From the NCBI GenBank assembly GCA_009695015.1, contig SIBT01000028.1:1-5756 (forward strand): a stretch of 5,756 nucleotides of DNA. Reading direction: 5' to 3'. The translations under genes were made by a program, and so were the position numbers. Shown in pieces: positions 1 to 5,309 of the stretch (within the stretch, counting starts at the first letter, position 1; the number at the start of each line of letters is the position of its first letter). Below the pieces are notes generated by a model that was not told the origin of the DNA, ran no database searches, and saw only the letters and a program-made list of their open reading frames with translations. Source of the DNA: Candidatus Nomurabacteria bacterium (GTDB lineage Bacteria; Patescibacteriota; Minisyncoccia; Phycocordibacterales; UBA9973).

Positions 1-74
1 CTAATAAATAATAATTTAAAACAATAATAATGTAGCGGATAAATAAAAACAAAGAACAGATGTTTACTTAATCC

Positions 75-156
75 CGACAACTCTGTCGAGACCCCGATTT
101 TACATCGGGGTTGAAACCTGAACAAAAAAACTTTTATCTTTTTATTCAGGTTTCAA
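75..156. repeat. Cluster of three perfect inverted repeats
   Basis: Three back-to-back perfect hairpins lie here. CGACA (75-79) pairs with TGTCG (84-88) around a 4-base loop. ACCCCGAT (91-98) pairs with ATCGGGGT (104-111) around a 5-base loop. TTGAAACCTGAA (111-122) pairs with TTCAGGTTTCAA (145-156) around a 22-base A/T-rich loop that is A-rich on its left and T-rich on its right. All stems are perfect, so they do not reveal which strand is transcribed. They could be the 3' part of the minus-strand RNA that begins near 338, a bidirectional transcription barrier, or a palindromic DNA element. No gene overlaps them, and the flanking bases 1-60 are simple A/T-rich sequence in which I see nothing else. 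Confidence 0.6.
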
Positions 157-180
157 TGATCTGATTTAATACTAACATAA

Positions 181-194
181 TTACTAGCTAGTAA
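181..194. repeat. 14-bp perfect palindrome
   Basis: TTACTAGCTAGTAA equals its own reverse complement. It lies directly beyond the 3' end of the structured minus-strand RNA candidate and overlaps its T-run (193-197). Part of it (GCTAG, 187-191) is also complementary to CTAGC at 202-206, so it could compete with the pseudoknot strand at 201-209. It could be a dimeric protein-binding site or part of RNA 3'-end formation; the sequence alone does not decide. Confidence 0.55.
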
Positions 195-338
195 AAAGCT
201 CCTAGCCAGCATGATAACCTTGCGGTTACCCATACCGGTTTCCCGATATGACACGATCTGTGCAAACTCTGACTAGGCACAGACCGTGTTTCGCGACCAT
301 GCCTTTATTTCTAAAGGTTTAGGTCTTATTAAGTTATG
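193..338 (-). ncRNA. Structured RNA with pseudoknot, family not recognised
   Basis: Read on the minus strand, this stretch folds into a compact series of helices. GACC (325-322) pairs with GGTC (298-295) and encloses CCTTTA-GAAA-TAAAGG (317-302). A 13-bp helix follows (289-277 with 263-251) with a 13-base loop. Next is CATATCGG-GAAA-CCGGTATG (250-231), then GGTAACC-GCAA-GGTTATC (230-213). Bases 277-269 of the 13-bp hairpin, mostly loop, can pair over 9 bp with CTGGCTAGG (209-201), giving a pseudoknot, followed by a T-run (197-193). All three short-hairpin loops are GNRA type. The 13-bp helix, the 250-231 helix, the 230-213 helix and the pseudoknot each contain one G·U pair that would be an A·C mismatch on the plus strand. 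This fixes the orientation. There is no coding sequence. I do not see the conserved cores of RNase P RNA, tmRNA, SRP RNA or 5S rRNA. The ends are approximate, and the function is unknown. Confidence 0.65.
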
Positions 339-344
339 TTGTTG

Positions 345-350
345 ATTATA
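345..350 (-). promoter_or_regulatory. Possible -10 box for the structured RNA
   Basis: TATAAT on the minus strand is a perfect -10 hexamer about 7-12 bases upstream of the first possible base of the structured RNA. No good -35 box is visible at 16-18 bp (TCGCTT at the 17-bp position), and the surroundings are A/T-rich, so a chance match is possible. Confidence 0.3.
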
Positions 351-363
351 TAAAATATAAAGC

Positions 364-401
364 AAAAAAGCGAGATTTTTAAAGTCTCTAAAATTTCGCT
401 T
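364..401 (-). terminator. Terminator-like hairpin after the pemK gene
   Basis: On the minus strand AAGCGA (401-396) pairs with TCGCTT (373-368). The stem continues inward imperfectly through A/T pairs, and a T-run (369-364) follows at once. It lies about 90 bases downstream of the pemK stop codon and just before the -10 box of the structured RNA, so it could separate the two transcripts. The stem is A/T-rich and contains bulges, so its strength is uncertain. Confidence 0.45.
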
Positions 402-428
402 GACTTCATTCGCTGACTTTGCTATCCT
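400..428 (+). promoter_or_regulatory. Sigma-70-like promoter, extended -10
   Basis: TTGACT (400-405) and TATCCT (423-428) are separated by 17 bp. The -10 box is preceded by TG one base upstream (420-421), which makes it an extended -10. Transcription should begin near 435. The only thing downstream on this strand before the antisense pemK gene is two hairpins, so the likely product is a short RNA. Confidence 0.5.
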
Positions 429-434
429 TTGAAT

Positions 435-490
435 ACAAATGGACACTAGTCCAACCGAGAAGCCCCCGCAAGAGGGCTTCGTCTGTTTTA
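435..490 (+). ncRNA. Possible tiny RNA convergent with pemK
   Basis: A start near 435, set by the promoter at 400-428, and a terminator-like hairpin at 459-480 delimit a transcript of about 55 bases. It would hold one 5-bp hairpin (TGGAC-ACTA-GTCCA, 440-453) and the terminator itself. It contains no open reading frame of note. It converges on the minus-strand pemK gene, and its T-rich tail overlaps the pemK stop codon, so it could affect the end of the pemK message. It could also be only a terminated read from a stray promoter. Confidence 0.35.
459..489 (+). terminator. Rho-independent-like terminator
   Basis: GAAGCCC (459-465) pairs perfectly with GGGCTTC (474-480) around an 8-base loop, followed by GTCTGTTTT on the plus strand. 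The T-run is short and starts five bases after the stem. On the minus strand the stem is not followed by T residues, so the plus orientation is favoured. Confidence 0.5.
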
Positions 491-865
491 TGGCTTTTTG
501 ATGAAATTGATTAATTTATTCTGTATTAACTCAAACTGGTGCGGAGAAATCTTCCTAACAAAACGACGGAATCTTTTAACACTGACTAATCTAAGTTGAG
601 AAAGAATAACTAAAAATATTTTTCCTTCATGCTCCAAAGTGTGATAATAGATTCCGTCTTTTGGTTTGGTGCTCATCGGCAAAACCCAACATACTTTGTT
701 ATTAAATTTTTTTAACACTAAAACTGGTCGCTCAAATAATTCATTCTTGCCGTCTTGTTCATCACCAAGATTTATGCCGATTGAGTACCACCAGATTTCT
801 CGTTCATGAAAAGCGAGAATGTCGTGACCGACATTCTCCAAACTTTTCTTTGTTCCACTGATCAA
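488..865 (-). CDS. PemK/MazF-family toxin, N-terminus in another frame
   Basis: Members of this family are mostly sequence-specific mRNA endoribonucleases of type II toxin-antitoxin systems. The 125-residue frame used here carries the core: EREIWW (21-26), the GDEQDGK loop (34-40), RPVLVL (46-51, with the arginine typical of the active site), PMSTK (63-67, Ser/Thr of the active site) and SQLRL (89-93). The open frame begins at a poor TTG (865). Ten bases upstream, ATG at 875 opens MKDFDQWNKE, which is how relatives usually begin, but in a different frame that stops at 804-806. Removing one A from the A4 run (plus-strand 844-847) would join both parts into 128 residues. The gene is thus frameshifted at its N-terminus, misread by one base, or uses the TTG. 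The catalytic core is intact. No convincing antitoxin gene precedes it on the minus strand, as with many solitary PemK-like genes. Confidence 0.85.
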   Translation of the reverse strand: MISGTKKSLENVGHDILAFHEREIWWYSIGINLGDEQDGKNELFERPVLVLKKFNNKVCWVLPMSTKPKDGIYYHTLEHEGKIFLVILSQLRLVSVKRFRRFVRKISPHQFELIQNKLINFIKKP

Positions 866-881
866 AATCTTTCATAGAAAG

Positions 882-890
882 ATTTTACCA
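882..890 (-). promoter_or_regulatory. Extended -10 box placing ATG 875 at +1
   Basis: The minus strand reads TGGTAAAAT, then six bases (CTTTCT), then ATG at 875. An extended -10 at this distance would start transcription at or very near the A of the ATG, giving a leaderless message. No Shine-Dalgarno sequence and no clear -35 box are visible. This supports ATG 875 as the original start of the pemK gene rather than TTG 865. Confidence 0.5.
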
Positions 891-917
891 TTTTTCCCGA
901 ACGGCTCATTTCCGATT

Positions 918-945
918 TTGAAAATAGGTTCTAACTTGGTATAGT
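918..945 (+). promoter_or_regulatory. Promoter for the tsaD cluster
   Basis: TTGAAA (918-923) and TATAGT (940-945) are spaced by 16 bp, with TG at 937-938 forming an extended -10. Transcription would start near 952 and give a leader of about 147 bases before tsaD. This is the best promoter match upstream of the tsaD-valS-protease cluster. A weaker TGGTAAATC at 1081-1089 might give an additional start very close to the tsaD ATG. Confidence 0.55.
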
Positions 946-951
946 AAAGAC

Positions 952-1098
952 ACCACAAAGGACTTCGCACGCTCCGCATGCGTGGTGATGTGAAATGTAA
1001 TCGTACGCTCCACGACGAATTCTGTCACGGCACAGCCTCCGACCTCGTCCGCCACCACCATATCAAAAAAATGGAAGTCGTGGTAAATCAAAATTTAT
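952..1098 (+). other. GC-rich, structured tsaD leader
   Basis: This leader is visibly richer in G and C (about 955-1060) than its surroundings. CACCAC (951-956) can pair with GTGGTG (982-987), competing with CACGC/GCGTG (968-972 with 980-984). CCACGAC (1010-1016) is a perfect complement of GTCGTGG (1077-1083), close to the tsaD start. An imperfect direct repeat, TCGCACGCTCC (965-975) and TCGTACGCTCC (1001-1011), lies within it. There is no Shine-Dalgarno sequence. It could be a regulatory leader with alternative folds, or a decayed palindromic repeat. No known riboswitch was recognised. Confidence 0.35.
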
Positions 1099-2328
1099 AT
1101 GAAAATTTTAAGCATTGAAACATCTTGCGATGATACTTGCATCAGTATATTTGAGGTAAAAAGAGGCGCAACAAATGCTTCATTTACGGTATTAGCAAAC
1201 AGTTCAAATTCACAAATAAAAATCCATATTCCTTATGGGGGAGTTTATCCTGCTCTTGCTAAGCGAGAACATACAAAAAATTTACCCATTCTACTCGAAA
1301 AAGTGTTGCGGGAATCGAAATTGGATAAAATGTTAACAAACTCTGCGATAGCAAAAAGTGTTAACATGAAAAGTCCTGTGGACGCTATCGCTGTGACTTA
1401 TGGCCCCGGTTTGGAAATGTGTCTTTGGGAAGGAATTTCTTTTTCTAAAGAATTAGCAAAAGAATGGAATGTGCCACTCATACCCGTAAATCACATGGAA
1501 GGACATGTGCTTTCTGTGTTTGGTAAGCATAAAGGAAAATTTTCAATTCCCCTCCAAAAAGGCGGGCAAGTGAAACTAAAAACTCCAATACTTTCTCTTT
1601 TAGTTTCCGGCGGACATACACAACTAGTAATCACAAAAAAATCGATGGATTATGAAATAATAGGCGAAACTTTGGACGACGCTGTCGGTGAGGCATTTGA
1701 TAAGGTAGCGAGAATGCTTGACCTCCCCTACCCCGGCGGACCACAGATTTCAAAATTAGCGGAAGAAGAAAGAGTGAAAGAGAACCAATCTTTGCGGGGT
1801 GTTTCGCAGGCCGACGGGCCGAGAAGCAGCGCTCCGCGAGCACGCGGAGACAGCGACCCCGAAAAGATTAGTTTCTCTGTAACTCTCCCCCGCCCCATGC
1901 TGCACAGCAAAAATTTTGATTTCTCTTTTTCGGGATTAAAAACTGCCGTTTTGTATTTAATCCGCGATTTAAATAAAAAAAATTTAGATATTTTACATAA
2001 TGATAAAATAAAAAAAGCGATAGCTCTAGAATTTGAAAACGCTGCCATCGAGTGTCTAATTTATAAAACAAAAAAAGCGATAGAAAAATATAAAGTCAAC
2101 ACTTTGATCGTCGCCGGCGGAGTGGCTGCGAATAAACATTTAAGGAATGAGCTGAAAAAACTCGAAAAACTTTCGGGCCATAAAATTAAAATTCTCTTCC
2201 CTACTCTAGAGCTTTCCGGGGACAATTCTCTTATGATAGGCATAGCTGGATATTTAAATTACATAAAAAATAAAGGCAAAGTTCCTAAATTAGACAGCGT
2301 TAAAGCAACTGGCAATCTGAGGCTTTAA
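1099..2328 (+). CDS. tsaD: tRNA N6-threonylcarbamoyladenosine synthase subunit TsaD
   Basis: TsaD, with TsaB and TsaE, moves the threonylcarbamoyl group from its adenylate onto A37 of ANN-decoding tRNAs (t6A) in the cytoplasm. The ASKHA-fold signatures are all present: SIETSCDDT (5-13), the metal-binding HMEGH (132-136), LVSGGHTQLV (168-177), GETLDDAVGEAFDKVA (189-204), YPGGP (211-215), FSFSGLKTA (275-283), VAGGVAANKHLR (338-349) and GDN with the third metal ligand (D375). At 409 residues it is about 70 longer than the usual near-340. Extra residues lie around 75-92, 142-160 and 222-260. The last is encoded by unusually GC-rich palindromic DNA. ATG 1099 is chosen because the family starts just before this SIETSCDDT motif. 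It is followed 17 bp later by valS. The function is confident; whether the insertions matter is not known. Confidence 0.96.
   Translation: MKILSIETSCDDTCISIFEVKRGATNASFTVLANSSNSQIKIHIPYGGVYPALAKREHTKNLPILLEKVLRESKLDKMLTNSAIAKSVNMKSPVDAIAVTYGPGLEMCLWEGISFSKELAKEWNVPLIPVNHMEGHVLSVFGKHKGKFSIPLQKGGQVKLKTPILSLLVSGGHTQLVITKKSMDYEIIGETLDDAVGEAFDKVARMLDLPYPGGPQISKLAEEERVKENQSLRGVSQADGPRSSAPRARGDSDPEKISFSVTLPRPMLHSKNFDFSFSGLKTAVLYLIRDLNKKNLDILHNDKIKKAIALEFENAAIECLIYKTKKAIEKYKVNTLIVAGGVAANKHLRNELKKLEKLSGHKIKILFPTLELSGDNSLMIGIAGYLNYIKNKGKVPKLDSVKATGNLRL
1790..1866 (+). repeat. GC-rich palindromic insertion inside tsaD
   Basis: This GC-rich patch interrupts the AT-rich tsaD frame and encodes residues of about 231-256 (SLRGVSQADG, then PRSSAPRARGDSDPEK), which lie in a spot where typical TsaD has a short link. 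It is bounded by an inverted repeat with one mismatch: CTTTGCGGGGT (1790-1800) and ACCCCGAAAAG (1856-1866). Inside are two perfect hairpins, GGCC-GACG-GGCC (1809-1820) and CTCCGCG-AGCA-CGCGGAG (1832-1849). The reading frame stays open. It resembles in kind the palindromic elements found within Rickettsia genes, but I claim no relation to them. Confidence 0.6.
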
Positions 2329-2330
2329 CA

Positions 2331-2339
2331 TGGTATTAT
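2331..2339 (+). promoter_or_regulatory. Extended -10 box placing valS ATG at +1
   Basis: TGGTATTAT is followed by six bases (TTGACT) and then ATG at 2346, exactly the arrangement seen before the pemK start. No Shine-Dalgarno sequence precedes valS and no good -35 box is visible. This could give a leaderless valS message in addition to read-through from tsaD. Confidence 0.45.
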
Positions 2340-2345
2340 TTGACT

Positions 2346-4547
2346 ATGGATGAGAAATTGCTGAAGCCCTACAACCCAAAAGAAACGGAAGATAGAATAT
2401 ATAAGCTATGGGAAGATAGTGGTTTTTTTAACCCTGATGTATGTATATCCAAGGGCATAACAAAAGCTGATGCTCCACATTTTTCTATAGTTCTCCCTCC
2501 TCCAAATGTAACAGGTAATTTACACACAGGACATGCGCTCATGCTCGTAATCCAAGATATCATGGTTCGATATGCACGCATGCAAGGTAAAAAGACTTTA
2601 TGGATTCCCGGCACAGACCATGCTGCCATAGCCACACAATCAAAAGTTGAAAAATTATTAGAAAAAGAAGGTATTCGCAAAAATGATTTGGGCCGAGAAG
2701 AATTTTTAAAACGAGTGGAAACATTTGCAAAAGAATCTCATGATACCATCGTAAACCAAGCCAAAAAAATGGGAGCATCGCTTGACTGGTCTCGTGAAGC
2801 GTTTACCTTAGACGCGCCTCGAAATACTGCCGTTAAAACTGCATTTAAAACGATGTACGAAGATGGGCTCATTTATCGTGGACACAGAATCGTGAATTGG
2901 GATCCAAAAGGTCAGACCGTTATTTCCGATGATGAAATTGTGTACGAAGAAAGAAAAAATAAATTTTATACTTTTAAGTATGGACCATTTGAGATAGGCA
3001 CAGCGCGACCCGAAACAAAATTCGGTGATAAATATATTGTTATGCATCCAGATGATAAAAGATATAAAAAATGGAATCATGGCGACAAATTTACAGTAGA
3101 ATGGATAAATGGAGAAATTGAAGCAACCGTTATCAAGGACGAGATGATAGATATGGAATTCGGCACTGGAGTGATGACCATCACACCTTATCACTCCCAT
3201 GAAGACTTTAAACTCGCAGAAAAATATAAATTAGATAAAGAGCAAATTATTGATAAGTATGGAAAACTCCTATCTATAGCAGGTGAATTCTCCGGAATGA
3301 AAATCAATGAAGCAAGAGAGAAAATTGTTGAAAAATTAAAAGCGAAAGGTTTGCTCGTTTCTATCGATGAAAATTATATAAATAGAGTCGCCACAGCCGA
3401 GCGTTCAAGTGGAATAATTGAGCCACAAATCATGCTTCAATGGTTTGTTGATGTAAATAAAAAAATCTCGGCTCGTGGAAATAAATCACTCAAAGAACTT
3501 ATGCTCGAACCAGTTCGTGAAGGTAAGATAAAAATTCTTCCAAATAATTTTGAAAAAGTTTATTTTAATTGGATAGAAAATCTACAAGATTGGTGCATCT
3601 CAAGACAGATTTGGTATGGACACAGAATTCCTGTTTTCTACAAAGGAGAAGAAATATCTGTGGGGGAAAATCCAGGCGATGGCTGGATACAAGACGAAGA
3701 TACACTGGACACTTGGTTCTCTTCAGGACTTTGGACTTTCTCCACTCTCGGTTGGCCCGCTTCCGTTAAAACTAATGCGAGCAAGTCCGAAAAAACAGGT
3801 GATTTAAAAACATATCATCCGACATCAGTGCTTGAAACAGGACATGATATTATTTTTTTTTGGATTGCTCGAATGATTTTAATGTCACAATATTTGCTCA
3901 ATGAAATCCCATTCGAAAATGTATATCTGCATGGCATGGTACGCACAGCTGATGGCAAAAAAATGTCTAAATCTCTCGGGGACAAAGCAATCGATCCACT
4001 CGACATCATTGTAAAATATGGAAATGACGCGCTACGCATGGCGATGATCATAGGCAACACTCCGGGAAATGATTTGAAATTAAACGAAAACGATATTCGT
4101 GGTTATGGAAAATTTACAAACAAAATCTGGAATGTTTCTAGGTTTGTTTTAGAACAAACTCAAAATCTAAACATAAAAAATCTCCCAAATTTAGACGCAG
4201 AAGATCAAAAAGATGCAGAAGAATTGCAAAACTTAATAATAGAAGTTTCAAAAGAGATGGATGAGTTTCGTTTTTCCATTGTCGCGGAAAAGCTTTACCA
4301 TTATTTTTGGCACACTTTTGCTGATATAATAATTGAGCGATCTAAGAAAAAAATTATAGAAAATAAAAATGCGGATTCAGCAAAAACACTTCTCTACACG
4401 CATTTAAATACACTTTTGAAAGTATTGCATCCTTTTGTGCCATTCGTCACAGAAGAAATATGGTCTATGTCACTCGAAAAAGAAAGTAGAAAACAAAACC
4501 TTTTATTAGTAGAAAGTTGGCCAAAATATAAACCAAATGACAAATGA
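2346..4547 (+). CDS. valS: Valine--tRNA ligase (ValRS), short form
   Basis: ValRS charges tRNA-Val with valine using ATP and hydrolyses mischarged Thr-tRNA-Val. Counting from Met 2346 (733 residues), the class I catalytic core shows PPNVTGNLHTGH with the HIGH-type motif (60-63), IPGTDHAAIATQ (87-98), CISRQIWYGHRIPV (417-430), DTLDTWFSSG (452-461), LETGHDIIFFW (497-507) and KMSKS (539-543). The inserted CP1 editing domain is present, with GTARPETKFGD (218-228) and TPYHSHEDF (280-288). An anticodon-binding helical domain follows (about 590-715). The protein is much shorter than E. coli (951) or Thermus (862) ValRS. It ends right after that domain without the C-terminal coiled coil, and zinc-binding cysteines are absent (NWDPKG where some relatives have Cys). 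ATG 2346 is preferred over TTG 2340 because of the extended -10 box. Its last 11 bases overlap the next gene. Confidence 0.96.
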   Translation: MDEKLLKPYNPKETEDRIYKLWEDSGFFNPDVCISKGITKADAPHFSIVLPPPNVTGNLHTGHALMLVIQDIMVRYARMQGKKTLWIPGTDHAAIATQSKVEKLLEKEGIRKNDLGREEFLKRVETFAKESHDTIVNQAKKMGASLDWSREAFTLDAPRNTAVKTAFKTMYEDGLIYRGHRIVNWDPKGQTVISDDEIVYEERKNKFYTFKYGPFEIGTARPETKFGDKYIVMHPDDKRYKKWNHGDKFTVEWINGEIEATVIKDEMIDMEFGTGVMTITPYHSHEDFKLAEKYKLDKEQIIDKYGKLLSIAGEFSGMKINEAREKIVEKLKAKGLLVSIDENYINRVATAERSSGIIEPQIMLQWFVDVNKKISARGNKSLKELMLEPVREGKIKILPNNFEKVYFNWIENLQDWCISRQIWYGHRIPVFYKGEEISVGENPGDGWIQDEDTLDTWFSSGLWTFSTLGWPASVKTNASKSEKTGDLKTYHPTSVLETGHDIIFFWIARMILMSQYLLNEIPFENVYLHGMVRTADGKKMSKSLGDKAIDPLDIIVKYGNDALRMAMIIGNTPGNDLKLNENDIRGYGKFTNKIWNVSRFVLEQTQNLNIKNLPNLDAEDQKDAEELQNLIIEVSKEMDEFRFSIVAEKLYHYFWHTFADIIIERSKKKIIENKNADSAKTLLYTHLNTLLKVLHPFVPFVTEEIWSMSLEKESRKQNLLLVESWPKYKPNDK

Positions 4548-5238
4548 CCCAAAAATTATAGGCTTAGCATTTTTAGGTGGAATCATCCCCTCTCTTTTAT
4601 GGTTGTGGTTTTGGCTGAAAGAAGATAAAAAAAATCCTGAACCTAAGGGACTTCTAACTATAATCTTTATTATGGGCATGTTAGCGGTAATTGTTGTTCG
4701 ACCCATTCAAGAGTTTATACAAACTATTGTCTCTTCAGGTGATTGGCGAATCATCCTCTGGGCTAGTGTCGAAGAAATAATGAAATATCTCGCTGTTATA
4801 ATAATATTATATCGAACAAACTATATTGACAATGCTATAGATTGGCCAATTTATTTAATTACCGCAGCTTTGGGCTTTGCAGCTCTTGAAAATTCCTTAT
4901 TTTTAATCCAACCACTTTCAACAGGCGCCACAACGGTGGGCTTACTTACCAGTCATTTTAGATTTCTTGGAGCTACTCTTCTTCATACTGTTGCAAGTGG
5001 AATTTTGGGTATTATGCTAGGTATTTCTTTGCACATGGGAGGATTTAAAAGAAAATTACATCTTGTTGTCGGCTTTATATTGGCTATTGCCTTGCATAGT
5101 GTTTTTAATTCTTTTATAATAAAGATCCATGGGAATAGTGGGAGTAATTTTTTAGAAATATTAAAAGTATTTGCTTTCTTGTGGGTCGTTACTATTATCG
5201 TTATGTTACTTTTTGAAAAAGTAAGAAGAATGAATTAA
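4537..5238 (+). CDS. PrsW-family intramembrane protease
   Basis: This 233-residue protein is hydrophobic along most of its length, with about seven likely membrane segments. It carries the signatures of the PrsW family: a loop with NPEPKG (33-38), VEEIMKY with the paired glutamates (E79, E80), FAALEN (114-119), R142 and H150 in a helix, and LHSVFN (186-191). In Bacillus subtilis, PrsW cuts an anti-sigma factor in the membrane; the substrate here is unknown and no anti-sigma gene is visible. The start at ATG 4537 lies inside the end of valS (overlap ATGACAAATGA), in another frame, so translation is probably coupled to valS. No Shine-Dalgarno sequence is present. The catalytic residues are inferred from the family. 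Family membership is likely and the biological role open. Confidence 0.85.
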   Translation: MTNDPKIIGLAFLGGIIPSLLWLWFWLKEDKKNPEPKGLLTIIFIMGMLAVIVVRPIQEFIQTIVSSGDWRIILWASVEEIMKYLAVIIILYRTNYIDNAIDWPIYLITAALGFAALENSLFLIQPLSTGATTVGLLTSHFRFLGATLLHTVASGILGIMLGISLHMGGFKRKLHLVVGFILAIALHSVFNSFIIKIHGNSGSNFLEILKVFAFLWVVTIIVMLLFEKVRRMN

Positions 5239-5263
5239 AACACTTGTACCGTTATAAATCTAA

Positions 5264-5290
5264 CTGACGGACAATAAAAATAAATATTAT
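5264..5290 (+). promoter_or_regulatory. Weak possible promoter for hsp20
   Basis: The 71-bp gap between the protease gene and hsp20 holds CTGACG (5264-5269) and TATTAT (5285-5290), separated by 15 bp, which is short. TAAAAT (5301-5306) lies too near the start codon to act as a -10 box for it. A weak hairpin (GTTA 5251-5254 with TAAC 5261-5264) is present. No CIRCE-type heat-shock repeat was seen. Independent hsp20 transcription is possible but poorly supported. Confidence 0.2.
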
Positions 5291-5309
5291 TAATTTAATT
5301 TAAAATGGG

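Noticed and set aside
286..294. GTGTTTCGC shared between the structured RNA (286-294) and the tsaD insertion (1799-1807)
   Set aside because: A 9-base match is expected by chance many times in a window this size; the surrounding bases do not align.
75..317. CRISPR array
   Set aside because: The inverted repeats differ in sequence and length; there is no regularly spaced direct repeat and no cas gene.
61..330. RNase P, tmRNA, SRP or 5S RNA identity for the left-hand structured region
   Set aside because: None of the conserved core sequences of these RNAs (for example the RNase P GAGGAAAGUCC element or a tmRNA tag and CCA end) could be found on either strand by eye.
906..1091. 61-residue minus-strand frame upstream of pemK, considered as an antitoxin
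   Set aside because: It begins at a TTG, shows no antitoxin-like motif, and its last third is the complement of the plus-strand promoter at 918-945. Its composition follows the GC-rich leader.
978..1118. 46-codon plus-strand frame (MRGDVKCNRT...) in the tsaD leader
   Set aside because: No recognisable similarity, no start signal, and it overruns the tsaD start in another frame. Likely chance within GC-rich sequence.
1728..2048. Long minus-strand frame opposite tsaD
   Set aside because: It lies wholly within the confident tsaD gene. The opposite strand is open mainly because of the GC-rich insertion and A/T codon bias; no motif is seen.
2340..2345. TTG at 2340 as valS start
   Set aside because: ATG follows two codons later, adds nothing to the conserved protein if skipped, and is positioned at +1 of an extended -10 box.
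3569..3807. Two plus-strand frames inside valS
   Set aside because: They overlap the conserved CISRQ to WFSSG region of ValRS in other frames and show no independent features.
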